The position numbers and the translations under genes were made by a program. A stretch of 44,755 bases of DNA. It comes from Azospirillum sp. Lineage in GTDB: Bacteria; Pseudomonadota; Alphaproteobacteria; Azospirillales; Azospirillaceae. Under the pieces are notes generated by a model. That model did no database searches and was not told the DNA's origin. It was given only the letters and a program-made list of their open reading frames with translations. The stretch spans positions 1 through 44,755 of the forward strand of contig WGNK01000039.1 in the NCBI GenBank assembly GCA_016124535.1. The letters run 5' to 3'. Of the stretch, positions 24,008-32,255 are shown piece by piece (position 1 is the stretch's first letter; each line of letters starts with the position of its first letter).

Positions 24008-24673
24008 TTATTCCATTGCCTGGCGGAGTGCCGCTGCGCTGGCCCAGGGGGCAAGCGGCAGAGTCGCCGCAAGCAGCCCGCCCAGTATCAATAAATGCGG
24101 GCGCGGCGTCAGCCCGGTCAAGGCCGCATCTATGGCACCGGCGCCGAAAATCAGCACCGGGATATAGAGGGGAAGAATCAGCAGCGAAATCAGCACGCCG
24201 CCCCGCCTTGCGCCGAGCGTCAGTGCCGCCCCGATCGCGCCGATCAGGCTCAGGCTGGGCGTGCCGACCAGCAGCGTCAGCACCAGAACCCCGAAACCGC
24301 CGGCCGGCATGTTGAGCAGCACCGCCAGCAGCGGCGCCGCCGCGATCAGCGGCAAACCGGTAACCAGCCAATGGGCCAGCGCCTTGGCCAGCACCACCGC
24401 CTCCAAGGGCAGCGACGACAGCGCCAGCAATTCCAGCGAGCCGTCCTCATAGTCGGTCAGGAACAGCCGCTCCAGCGACAAGAGGCAGGCGAGCAGTGCT
24501 GCCACCCAGATCACGCCGGGAGCGATCCGCGCCAGGATGTTCGGCTCCGGGCCGATCCCGAACGGGAACAGCACCACCGTCACCACGAAGAACATCACGG
24601 CCACGGTGGCGTCGCCGCCCTGGCGCAGGGCCAGCCGGAGATCACGTCCGACGACATCGAAGAAGCGCCTCAT
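24008..24673 (-). CDS. ccmB: heme exporter protein CcmB
   Basis: A 221-residue membrane protein with about six transmembrane segments and the CcmB layout: an N-terminal cytosolic VVGRDLRLALRQGGDAT, then VMFFVVTVVLFPFGIGPEP, SLERLFLTDYEDGSLELL and LSLIGAIGAALTLGARRGG. CcmB is the membrane part of the CcmAB transporter, which with CcmC and CcmD releases heme-loaded CcmE for c-type cytochrome maturation. Its start overlaps the ccmA stop by four bases. ccmC and ccmDEFGHI are not next to it here, so the system is split on this chromosome. Confidence 0.95.
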   Translation of the reverse strand: MRRFFDVVGRDLRLALRQGGDATVAVMFFVVTVVLFPFGIGPEPNILARIAPGVIWVAALLACLLSLERLFLTDYEDGSLELLALSSLPLEAVVLAKALAHWLVTGLPLIAAAPLLAVLLNMPAGGFGVLVLTLLVGTPSLSLIGAIGAALTLGARRGGVLISLLILPLYIPVLIFGAGAIDAALTGLTPRPHLLILGGLLAATLPLAPWASAAALRQAME

Positions 24674-25320
24674 TCCTCGTCCCCGCCGATCGGAACCGCA
24701 AAATCATCGAGCTGCACCGTGCCGGCGCCAGGCAGGTCCAGTCCGGCATGGGTCGACAGCACGACCATGCCGCCGTCGGCCCGGTGTTCGGCGAGGGCCA
24801 GTTCCAGGCGAGTGATCGCGGCGCGATCGAGCCCGACCGTCGGCTCGTCGAGCAGCCACAGCTTTGCCGGCGAAACCAGCAAACGCGCCAGGTTGAGCCG
24901 CCGTTTCTGTCCCGACGACAGATAGCGTCCCGGCAGCGTCGCCAGCGGTCCGAGGCCGAGCCGTGCCAGCGCCGACTGGGCGGCGTCGACCGCCCCGCCG
25001 GTCCCGGCCAGCCGCGCCCAGAACGCCAGATTCTCGGCGACCGTCAGCACCGGCTTGACCGCATCCTGGTGGCCGACATAGACCAGCCGCGCCCGGTGCG
25101 CCTCGACATCATCGGTGACCGGCTGACCATCCCAGGCCAGCCGGCCCCGCCACGGCCGCAGCAGTCCGGCCATCAGCCGCAGCAGGCTGGACTTGCCGCT
25201 GCCGTTGGGTCCGGTCAGCACCAAGGCACCGCTGGCGGCGACCTCGAAGCGCAACCCGGTAAACACCAGCCGCTCGCCACGCAGGCAGGTCAATCCGGCC
25301 CCTGAAAACAGCCCAGCCAT
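24670..25320 (-). CDS. ccmA: heme exporter ATP-binding protein CcmA
   Basis: A 216-residue ABC ATPase. Walker A is LTGPNGSGKSSLLRLMAGLL (about 35-54), the ABC signature is YLSSGQKRRLNLARLL, Walker B is LWLLDEPT, and the switch histidine is in VVLSTHAG. The YVGHQDAVKPVLTVAENLAFWA Q-loop region is characteristic of CcmA. It powers heme/CcmE handling with CcmB in the inner membrane. The ATG at 25318-25320 gives the usual short N-terminus; an open frame upstream has no family character. It is the first gene of the five-gene minus-strand operon. A TGC-TATAGC extended -10-like sequence lies about 70 bp upstream on the minus strand, but I see no good -35. Confidence 0.95.
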   Translation of the reverse strand: MAGLFSGAGLTCLRGERLVFTGLRFEVAASGALVLTGPNGSGKSSLLRLMAGLLRPWRGRLAWDGQPVTDDVEAHRARLVYVGHQDAVKPVLTVAENLAFWARLAGTGGAVDAAQSALARLGLGPLATLPGRYLSSGQKRRLNLARLLVSPAKLWLLDEPTVGLDRAAITRLELALAEHRADGGMVVLSTHAGLDLPGAGTVQLDDFAVPIGGDEE

Positions 25321-25499
25321 CGAGCCCCGATCGGCGTTCGAGGAATCTGAGCGAGCCCCGACCCTGCGGAACCCGCACTGCAGCCCGCTATAGCACAGCC
25401 GGCCGGCGGCTGCAGACCGGCAAATCGCGCGATCCCGGCGGGAAAGCCATCCCACAAATGTTCTTGACTCGTTCCGGTCGGGGGGCGATGCTCGCGGCT

Positions 25500-26588
25500 A
25501 TGGATGACGAGCAAGCGGCGCGGCCGGTCAAGGGCAGGGGGGCGGTCGGCAACCGCTCGGGGCGCTTCGAGGCCTTCACCACGGTCGCGGTCGATGATGG
25601 CTGGGACTCTCCCGCCGACCAGGATCTGCCGCCCCTGCGCACGACCCTCAGCATCGATACCAGCCGCACCATCATCACGCGCAACAGCTCGCCGGATCTG
25701 CCGTTCGACCGCTCGATCAATCCCTATAAGGGCTGCGAGCATGGCTGCATCTATTGTTTTGCCCGGCCGAGCCATGCCTATCTCGGGCTGTCGCCGGGCC
25801 TCGATTTCGAGACCCGGCTATTTTGGAAGCCCGATGCGCCGGAATTGCTGGACAGGGAACTGCGCGCCAAGACCTACCGGCCCCAGACCATCGCGCTGGG
25901 TGCCAATACCGACCCCTATCAGCCGGTCGAGCGGGACCTGAAACTGACCCGGCGGATTCTCGAGGTGCTGGCGGCGTTTCGCCACCCGGTCGGCATCATC
26001 ACCAAATCGGCCCTGGTTTGCCGCGACATCGATATCCTGGCGCCGAAGGCGGCGGAGGGGCTGGCCCGGGTCGCGGTCTCCTTGACCACGCTCGACCGTG
26101 ACCTGGCACGGACGCTGGAACCGCGGGCGGCGGCGCCGGCACGCCGGCTCGAAACCATCCGCCGCCTGGCCGAGGCCGGAATTCCGGTGACGGTTCTGAC
26201 CTCGCCATTGATTCCGGGGCTGAATGACTGGGAGCTCGAACGCCTGCTCGAGGCCGCGGCCGGAGTCGGGGCCGATCAGGCTAGTTATATTTTGTTGCGC
26301 CTGCCGCTGGAGATCGCCCAGCTGTTTCAGGACTGGCTGCGCGCCCACGTCCCCGATCGCGCCGAGCGCGTGCTCAGCCTGATTAGGCAAACCCGTGACG
26401 GCCAGCTCTACCGCTCCGACTTCGGCGGCCGCATGCGCGGCAGCGGCCCCTATGCCGACTTGCTGGCCAGTCGCTTCGCCCTGGCTTGCCGGCGCTTCGG
26501 ACTGAATCGCCGAGCCTGGAGCCTTGATGCCAGCCGGTTCCGCCCGCCCCCCGCCGCGGGCGAGCAGCTAGCCTTTTTTGAGTCCTGA
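25500..26588 (+). CDS. PA0069-family radical SAM protein
   Basis: A 362-residue radical SAM protein of the PA0069 / SplB-like family. The N-terminus KGRGAVGNRSGRFE is the family opening. The iron-sulfur cluster motif is C79-x3-C83-x2-C86 in YKGCEHGCIYCFARPSHAY. Downstream are GANTDPYQPVERDLKLTR, VGIITKSALVCRDIDIL and SPLIPGLND. Members are widespread, but their reaction is unknown to me; similarity to spore photoproduct lyase suggests DNA or nucleotide chemistry. Three in-frame ATGs (25458, 25488, 25500) compete. I choose 25500 because it gives the shortest extension before the conserved KGRGA; the ribosome binding site is weak. It is divergent from ccmA. Confidence 0.87.
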   Translation: MDDEQAARPVKGRGAVGNRSGRFEAFTTVAVDDGWDSPADQDLPPLRTTLSIDTSRTIITRNSSPDLPFDRSINPYKGCEHGCIYCFARPSHAYLGLSPGLDFETRLFWKPDAPELLDRELRAKTYRPQTIALGANTDPYQPVERDLKLTRRILEVLAAFRHPVGIITKSALVCRDIDILAPKAAEGLARVAVSLTTLDRDLARTLEPRAAAPARRLETIRRLAEAGIPVTVLTSPLIPGLNDWELERLLEAAAGVGADQASYILLRLPLEIAQLFQDWLRAHVPDRAERVLSLIRQTRDGQLYRSDFGGRMRGSGPYADLLASRFALACRRFGLNRRAWSLDASRFRPPPAAGEQLAFFES

Positions 26589-26698
26589 CCGCGATCGTCG
26601 GTTAATTGGCGGGGATTTGCAGGCCGCGGTTTCCAAGGGCCTGAAAAGCGCTATTCTTTTGGTCGGGGAGATCGGCGGTACCGGCGAGGGGCAGGGCA

Positions 26699-29600
26699 AT
26701 GACCATCGGCAGGCGTTTGTATGCCACCATCGGTGCGGCGGCTTTGGTTGTGGCGACCCTTGCCGGTGGCGGTCTGTACGCCATTCGATCGTCACTGTAT
26801 TGGCTCGACAGCATCTATCAGGATGCTTTGCTGCCGGCGCTGGATCTCAAGACCGTTTCCGATATGTATGCGATCAATCTGATCGGCACCGCGATGAAGG
26901 TCAGGCTCGGCCGGCTGACCTGGGAGCAGGGAATCCGAGAGGCCGAGAACGCCCGGATTCGTGCCGATGCAGCCTGGTCGACCTATGTCAGCCGGATCAA
27001 ATCGAGCGAAGAGCGGACCCTGGCGCACGAGGCTCAGCAGGCGCTGGAGACGGCGCGTGCCGGCTCCGACCGGCTGAAGGAAATCCTGGTCGCCGGCAAC
27101 GTCGCGGCGCTGGCCGGCTTCATCGGTCGCGACCTGTTTCTGACCATTGATCCGCTGGCCACCGCGATCGACGAGTTGGCGCAGAGCCAGGCCGAGTACG
27201 CCGACCAGGTGTTCCAGGACACCCTGGCCCGCGAGGGATTCTACCAGGATGCCATGTTCGGCCTAGTCGGAGTTGCGGTGGTCACCCTGCTGTTCGCCTT
27301 TCATACCACCCGCATCAGCGTCATCCGTTCCTTGACCGAGATCACCCGCGCGACCACGGCGGTCGCCGCCGGAGAGCTGGAACGCGGCATCCCCTCGGAG
27401 CACCGGCGCGACGAGATCGGCGCCCTGGCCAAGGCGCTGATCCGGTTTCGCAGCAATGCGGTGGCGCTCAAAGCCAGTGAGGAGCGTCTGAAGGCCCAGG
27501 CCGCCGCTCTGGAATTGACTCAGTTCGCCATGGACAACGCGCCGGTCGGCATTCTGATGGTCGACCGCGACGGCCGGATCACCTACGCCAACCAGGCGGC
27601 CGGGGGCATCTTCGGCAGCCCGGCCGCCGATCTGGTCGGGACCGAGCTGGCGGCGTTCGACCAGGATGTGGGGGACGGCGGCTGGTCGGTGGTCTGGCAG
27701 GAACTGGCCGGAAACCCGGTCGGGCGCGCCGGGCAGCGCCTGGTCTGTCGACGCCGGCAGGACGGGAGCCAGGTGCCGATCGACGAGTTCCAGCGCCACA
27801 TCAGCTTTGGCGGCAAGGAGCTGGTGTGCAGTTTCGTGACCGATATCACCTTGCGCAAACAGGCCGAAGAGGCGGTCCAACGGGCGATGGAGCAAGCCGA
27901 GGCCGCCCGCCACCAGGCTGAGCTTTCGGCGCAGTGGCTGGAACTGAGCAACCGGGAACTCGAAGACGCCCGCGCCAAGGCCGAAGAGGCGACCAAGGCC
28001 AAATCGGTGTTCCTCGCGATGATGAGCCACGAAATCCGCACGCCGATGAACGGCATCATGGCGATGTCGGAAATGCTCGATAACACCGACCTGACCGATG
28101 ATCAGCGGGACATGTCGGCGGTGATCCGGCAATCCTCGTCGGCGTTGCTCACGATCATCAACGATATTCTCGATTTCTCGAAGATCGAGGCCGGCAAGCT
28201 CGATATCGAACGCGAACCGTTCCTGTTGTCGGATGTCGTCGAAGGGGCGGGCGAGTTGATCAGCGCACGGGCGGAGGAAAAAGGGCTCGACTTCGTGGTC
28301 GATCTGGACCCCAGGATTGCGGACCGCCTGATCGGCGACCAGACCCGGGTGCGCCAGATCCTGCTCAACCTGATGGGCAACGCGATCAAGTTTACCGCCA
28401 GTGGCAGCGTCTCTTTGCTGGTGACCGAGAAGCTGCCAGCCGCGGACGGCCGCGCCGAGACTCTGCTGCGCTTCGAGGTGGTCGATAGCGGCATCGGGCT
28501 GTCGGAGGCACAACGCGCCAAGCTGTTTCAGGCCTTCGTCCAAGCCGACAGTTCGACCGCGCGCAAATATGGCGGCACCGGCCTTGGCCTGTCGATCTGC
28601 CAACGCCTGTGTCAGATGATGGGCGGCAGCATCGGCGTCGATTCGGTGGAGGGAGAGGGGTCGACGTTCTGGTTCGAGCTGCCGTTCGGGGTCGCCGCTC
28701 CGGCCCCGACCAAACCCGAGGTTGCGATTGCCGATGCCCGGATCATCGCCGCCGGGTTCCCGCCCGGTCACCAGCAGGTGCTGGCCAAGCTGTTGGCGGC
28801 GGCCGGGATCACCGACATCACCTGGACCGAGGCGACCCCGGCACTGCTCGAGGACCTGAGAGCCATGGTGGCCTCGGGCGAGCCCTTGCCGATCGTCATG
28901 GTCTGTGCGGTCGGCGGCGACCAGGCGGCGCTCGATCTCGGCTGCTGGATACTGACCTCGGGCGATCTCGGCGATTGCCGGGTGGTGCTGATCACCGCCC
29001 GCGGCATGGCCTCGACGATTGCCGCCGGCGACCGCGCCGGCCTGTTCGCGACCATGACCCTGCCGATCCGCCGGGCGCGGCTGTGGCGTACCCTGGCGGC
29101 GGCTTTGGGACGGGGCAGGCTGGATGACCGGCCGGTCGGCGCCGATGACGACGAGCGGATGGTCTGGGAACCGCCGCCCCGCGACGAGGCCAGGGCGGCT
29201 GGAGCCCTGATCCTGGTCGCCGAAGACAATGCCACCAACCAGATCGTGATCAAACGCCTGCTCGACCGCCGCGGCTATGCCCACGAGATGTCCGGCAACG
29301 GGCTGGAGGCGCTGTCGCTCTATGAGCAGGGCGGTTACGGCCTCTTGCTGACTGATTTCCACATGCCCGAGATGGACGGTTTCCAGCTCACCGAGACGAT
29401 TCGCGCAATCGAGGGGGACGGGCGGTCGCGGCTGCCGATCGTGGCCTTGACCGCCGATGCGCTGCCCGGCACCGAGCAGCGCTGCCTGGCCGCCGGCATG
29501 GACGGCTACCTGACCAAGCCGATCGATTCCCGCGCACTGACCGCGACCCTGCAGAAATTCCTGCCCGAGGCCGCGGCACTGCGCCGGCGCCCGGAGCGGA

Positions 29601-29983
29601 AATCGGCCAGCAAGCCGTCCCCGGCCCTGGCAGCGGCGCTGACCATCGATCCGGCGATCTTCGATATTGAACGCCTGAAGGAATCGTTCGGGGACCTGGG
29701 CAGCGAGGCCCGGACCTTCCTGTCCGGTTTCCTCGACGGTGTCCCCACCCTGCTCGATGCCGTCGGCGAAGCGCTCGACCGCGACGACGGCCCGGAGGCA
29801 CGCCATGCCGCCCATGCGCTCAAAGGGGCGGCGGGTTCGGTTGGTGCGGTCCGGCTGCACCAGTTGTCGGCCGACGTTCAGGACTGCCTTGATGCCGGCG
29901 ATCTCGACACGGCACGGTTATTGAATGGCCTGTTGCGTCCGACCTACGAGGAACTGGTCGCGACCACGGCAGCCCTGCGATAA
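26699..29983 (+). CDS. membrane hybrid histidine kinase (TM-HAMP-PAS-HisKA-HATPase-REC-like-REC-HPt)
   Basis: A 1094-residue sensor kinase. Two membrane segments (about 8-30 and 183-202) bracket a helical periplasmic sensor of about 150 residues, followed by HAMP (about 203-255), PAS (about 270-390) and a coiled coil (390-435). HisKA has H444 in MMSHEIRTPMNG. The HATPase domain has the N-box near N561 (LNLMGNAIKF), DSGIG (596-600) and GGTGLGLS (625-632). A degenerate receiver-like domain (about 675-805) without a clear phosphoacceptor precedes a complete receiver (D886 in LLLTDFHMPEMDG, T918, K940 in YLTKP). A C-terminal HPt has H1039 in HALKGAAGSVGA. All parts of a His-Asp-His phosphorelay are in one chain; the lone receiver 55 bp downstream is the obvious output partner. 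Signal unknown. Confidence 0.93.
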   Translation: MTIGRRLYATIGAAALVVATLAGGGLYAIRSSLYWLDSIYQDALLPALDLKTVSDMYAINLIGTAMKVRLGRLTWEQGIREAENARIRADAAWSTYVSRIKSSEERTLAHEAQQALETARAGSDRLKEILVAGNVAALAGFIGRDLFLTIDPLATAIDELAQSQAEYADQVFQDTLAREGFYQDAMFGLVGVAVVTLLFAFHTTRISVIRSLTEITRATTAVAAGELERGIPSEHRRDEIGALAKALIRFRSNAVALKASEERLKAQAAALELTQFAMDNAPVGILMVDRDGRITYANQAAGGIFGSPAADLVGTELAAFDQDVGDGGWSVVWQELAGNPVGRAGQRLVCRRRQDGSQVPIDEFQRHISFGGKELVCSFVTDITLRKQAEEAVQRAMEQAEAARHQAELSAQWLELSNRELEDARAKAEEATKAKSVFLAMMSHEIRTPMNGIMAMSEMLDNTDLTDDQRDMSAVIRQSSSALLTIINDILDFSKIEAGKLDIEREPFLLSDVVEGAGELISARAEEKGLDFVVDLDPRIADRLIGDQTRVRQILLNLMGNAIKFTASGSVSLLVTEKLPAADGRAETLLRFEVVDSGIGLSEAQRAKLFQAFVQADSSTARKYGGTGLGLSICQRLCQMMGGSIGVDSVEGEGSTFWFELPFGVAAPAPTKPEVAIADARIIAAGFPPGHQQVLAKLLAAAGITDITWTEATPALLEDLRAMVASGEPLPIVMVCAVGGDQAALDLGCWILTSGDLGDCRVVLITARGMASTIAAGDRAGLFATMTLPIRRARLWRTLAAALGRGRLDDRPVGADDDERMVWEPPPRDEARAAGALILVAEDNATNQIVIKRLLDRRGYAHEMSGNGLEALSLYEQGGYGLLLTDFHMPEMDGFQLTETIRAIEGDGRSRLPIVALTADALPGTEQRCLAAGMDGYLTKPIDSRALTATLQKFLPEAAALRRRPERKSASKPSPALAAALTIDPAIFDIERLKESFGDLGSEARTFLSGFLDGVPTLLDAVGEALDRDDGPEARHAAHALKGAAGSVGAVRLHQLSADVQDCLDAGDLDTARLLNGLLRPTYEELVATTAALR

Positions 29984-30025
29984 TTTGCCGAACAGCGATA
30001 ATTTTTTGCCGAACAGCGATAATTT
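29978..30025 (+). repeat. short tandem repeat across the kinase stop codon and spacer
   Basis: GCGATAATTT occurs three times (29978-29987, 29995-30004, 30016-30025), joined by GCCGAACA or TTTGCCGAACA, giving units of 17 and 21 bp. The first copy contains the kinase stop codon TAA. Every copy carries TAA in the kinase frame or a shifted frame. The array ends directly at the AAGGAG ribosome binding site of the receiver gene, so copy number changes would change only the spacing. Confidence 0.85.
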
Positions 30026-30038
30026 AAGGAGTCCGCGC

Positions 30039-30446
30039 ATGGCGGCGATTGAGTACAGCAAGCTGAAAGTCCTGATCGTTGAGGACGAAAGCTACACCCG
30101 CCAGATAATCCGGAATCTGCTCTATCAACTGGGCGTGCGCTCGATCGCCGAGGCGCCCAATGGCCGCGACGGCCTGCTTGAGCTGATCCGGGTGCGCCCG
30201 GACGTGGTGCTGTGCGATGTCCACATGAAGCCGATCAGCGGTCTGGAATTGCTGAAGCAGTTGCGCACGGTCAAGATCCCCGAGATCGCCGCGACCCCGG
30301 TGGTCATGCTGACCGCCGATTCCAGCAAGGACACCGTGATGTTCGCCCGCGAACTGGCGGTTAACGGCTATCTGGTCAAGCCGATCGGCCTGTCGCAGCT
30401 GAAGGCGCGGATCGATGCCGCGGTCAGCGACCGCTCGCTGAAGTGA
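30039..30446 (+). CDS. single-domain response regulator (CheY-like receiver)
   Basis: A 135-residue stand-alone receiver. It has the acidic pocket E15-D16 in LIVEDESYT, phosphoacceptor D60 in VVLCDVHMKPISG, T92 in MLTADSS and K114 in YLVKPIG. It has no output domain. AAGGAG lies 7 bp before the ATG. Immediately downstream of the hybrid kinase, it should receive phosphate from that kinase's HPt domain and act by protein-protein contact, like CheY or DivK. The insertion of K after the HM of the Asp loop (VHMKPISG) is common in this subfamily. Confidence 0.93.
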   Translation: MAAIEYSKLKVLIVEDESYTRQIIRNLLYQLGVRSIAEAPNGRDGLLELIRVRPDVVLCDVHMKPISGLELLKQLRTVKIPEIAATPVVMLTADSSKDTVMFARELAVNGYLVKPIGLSQLKARIDAAVSDRSLK

Positions 30447-30599
30447 CCCTGGCGGATCGGTGGGGATTGACGGTCGGGCATTGCCGGGCAGTCCGGTTTG
30501 CCGCTGGCGGTTTGAGGCGAATAGGCGCAGTTTAACATCGTCTTCCGCCGCTCCTCGACGTTGAGGGAAGGGAGGCGACCATAACCCCGAGGGCAGGGC

Positions 30600-31562
30600 A
30601 TGACCGTCACCGATTCGGCGGCAAAACTTCGTCACCCCGAGAAGGCCCACCGGCCGGACAATCCGATCCAGCGCAAACCGGCATGGATCCGGGTCAAGGC
30701 GCCGACCTCCGACGAGTATCACCAGACCCGCCGCCTGATGCGCGGACTGGCGCTCCATACCGTGTGCGAGGAAGCGGCCTGCCCGAATATCGGCGAGTGC
30801 TGGAAACAGCGCCATGCCACCTTCATGATTCTGGGCGCCGTGTGTACGCGCGCCTGCGCCTTCTGCAACGTCGCCACCGGCAAACCGCTCCATCCGGACC
30901 CCGACGAACCGGAAAAGGTTGCCGATGCCGTGGCCGAACTGGGCTTGGCCCATGTCGTGGTGACCTCGGTCGACCGCGACGACCTGGCGGACGGCGGTGC
31001 CGACCAATTCATCCGCACGGTCGCGGCGATCCGCACCAGGGCACCGGCGGTAACCATCGAAATCCTGACGCCCGACTTCATGCGCAAACCCGGTGCGGTG
31101 GCGCGGGTGGCGGCGGCGGCACCCGATGTGTTCAACCACAATCTGGAGACGGTGCCGCGGCTCTATCCGACGATCCGGCCGGGCGCACGGTATTTTACCT
31201 CGCTGCAACTGCTGGCGCGGGCCAAAGAGGTCGAGCCGGGCCTGTTCACCAAATCCGGCCTGATGGTCGGATTGGGCGAAACCAAGGAGGAGATCGGCCA
31301 GGTGATGGACGATCTGCGCGCCGCCGATGTCGATTTCCTGACCATCGGCCAGTATCTGCAGCCGACCCCGAAACATGCCGCGGTCGACCGTTTCGTTTCG
31401 CCGGAGGAATTCGAGAGCTATGCCGTTATGGCCCGCGGCAAAGGCTTTCTGATGGTCTCGGCCTCGCCGCTGACCCGCTCGTCCTACCACGCCGGTAGCG
31501 ACTTCGAACGCCTGCGCGCCGCCCGCGCCGCACATCGGGGCGCGGTGGCGGCAGCAGAGTGA
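30600..31562 (+). CDS. lipA: lipoyl synthase
   Basis: A 320-residue radical SAM enzyme that inserts two sulfurs into octanoyl groups on lipoyl domains. Both iron-sulfur clusters are represented. C56, C61 and C67 in TVCEEAACPNIGEC ligate the auxiliary cluster, and C82, C86 and C89 in CTRACAFC ligate the SAM cluster. VVVTSVDRDDLADGGA, EILTPDF, NHNLETVPRLYPTIRPGA and the C-terminal SPLTRSSYHAG (auxiliary-cluster serine) are all present. Length is normal. It supplies the cofactor for SucB in this window. It is followed by a small START protein, as often seen in alphaproteobacteria. Confidence 0.98.
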   Translation: MTVTDSAAKLRHPEKAHRPDNPIQRKPAWIRVKAPTSDEYHQTRRLMRGLALHTVCEEAACPNIGECWKQRHATFMILGAVCTRACAFCNVATGKPLHPDPDEPEKVADAVAELGLAHVVVTSVDRDDLADGGADQFIRTVAAIRTRAPAVTIEILTPDFMRKPGAVARVAAAAPDVFNHNLETVPRLYPTIRPGARYFTSLQLLARAKEVEPGLFTKSGLMVGLGETKEEIGQVMDDLRAADVDFLTIGQYLQPTPKHAAVDRFVSPEEFESYAVMARGKGFLMVSASPLTRSSYHAGSDFERLRAARAAHRGAVAAAE

Positions 31563-31723
31563 CGGCCCGGTTTGATTATGCTGCGTCGCAGCGACGCAGG
31601 ACTTGGCACGGTACCATGACAGACCTGGACGCGCCGGTCCGGGACACCATGTGTTAAAGATTGCCCGATACTCCAGATGAGACGACGTCGGTTTGGGGAG
31701 ACGTTGTTTGAACAGGAAACACA

Positions 31724-32203
31724 ATGCCGACCCACGCTGAGCAACGATTCGTTCCCTATACCCCGGAGCAGATGTTCCGGCTGGTCGCCGAGATCGAAAA
31801 ATATCCCGAATTTCTGCCCTGGTGCATCGGTGCCCGCATCCGGAGGCGGACCGGCAATGTCATCCACGCCGACCTGATGATCGGCTTCAAGATGGTGCGC
31901 GAGCAGTTCACCTCGCGGGTGACGGTGTCACCCTACCACCGGGTCGATGTCACCTACAGCGACGGCCCGTTCCACCACCTGGACAACCACTGGATTTTCC
32001 GGCCCGCCGAAGGCGGCTGCGTGATCGATTTCTACGTCGATTTCGAGTTCAAATCGAAGATGCTGCAGAAAATCATCGCGGTGCTGTTCAGCGAGGCGGT
32101 CAAGCGCATGGTCGCCGCCTTCGAGGCTCGGGCTGATTTCTTGTATGGCACCCCGGACGCTCACCGGTCGATCCATCGCCATGGCGTCAGCATCGCCCAT
32201 TGA
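31724..32203 (+). CDS. COQ10/RatA-type START-domain protein
   Basis: A 159-residue single-domain START / polyketide-cyclase-like protein. It opens with YTPEQMFRLVAEIEKYPEFL then PWCIGARI, followed by FKMVREQFTSRV, the loop HHLDNHWIFRP and the C-terminal helix VLFSEAVKRMVAAFEARA. Members bind ubiquinone and support respiration (COQ10); E. coli RatA was first reported as a ribosome-association toxin. In an alphaproteobacterium next to lipA, the ubiquinone role is the likelier one. The ribosome binding site AGGAAA precedes the ATG. It ends before a hairpin shared with the convergent metY operon. Confidence 0.9.
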   Translation: MPTHAEQRFVPYTPEQMFRLVAEIEKYPEFLPWCIGARIRRRTGNVIHADLMIGFKMVREQFTSRVTVSPYHRVDVTYSDGPFHHLDNHWIFRPAEGGCVIDFYVDFEFKSKMLQKIIAVLFSEAVKRMVAAFEARADFLYGTPDAHRSIHRHGVSIAH

Positions 32204-32208
32204 AGACG

Positions 32209-32237
32209 AGGCCCTCTCCCTGGCGGGAAGAGGGCCT
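32209..32237. terminator. bidirectional terminator between the START protein gene and metY
   Basis: AGGCCCTCT (32209-32217) pairs with AGAGGGCCT (32229-32237), and the loop holds a further CCC-TGGC-GGG mini-stem. The hairpin sits in the 52-bp gap between two convergent stop codons and is followed on the plus side by TGCTTCGCTT. It serves both transcripts by position. Confidence 0.75.
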
Positions 32238-32255
32238 TGCTTCGCTTAAGGCAAC

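Noticed and set aside
27263..29860. Long minus-strand open frame opposite the large hybrid kinase
   Set aside because: The plus strand encodes a fully recognisable kinase; the antisense product is rich in Arg, Gly and His with no motif.
31724..32203. Type II toxin-antitoxin module (RatA)
   Set aside because: No antitoxin-like partner gene (RatB) overlaps it; the START fold and lipA neighbour fit a ubiquinone-binding COQ10 role better.
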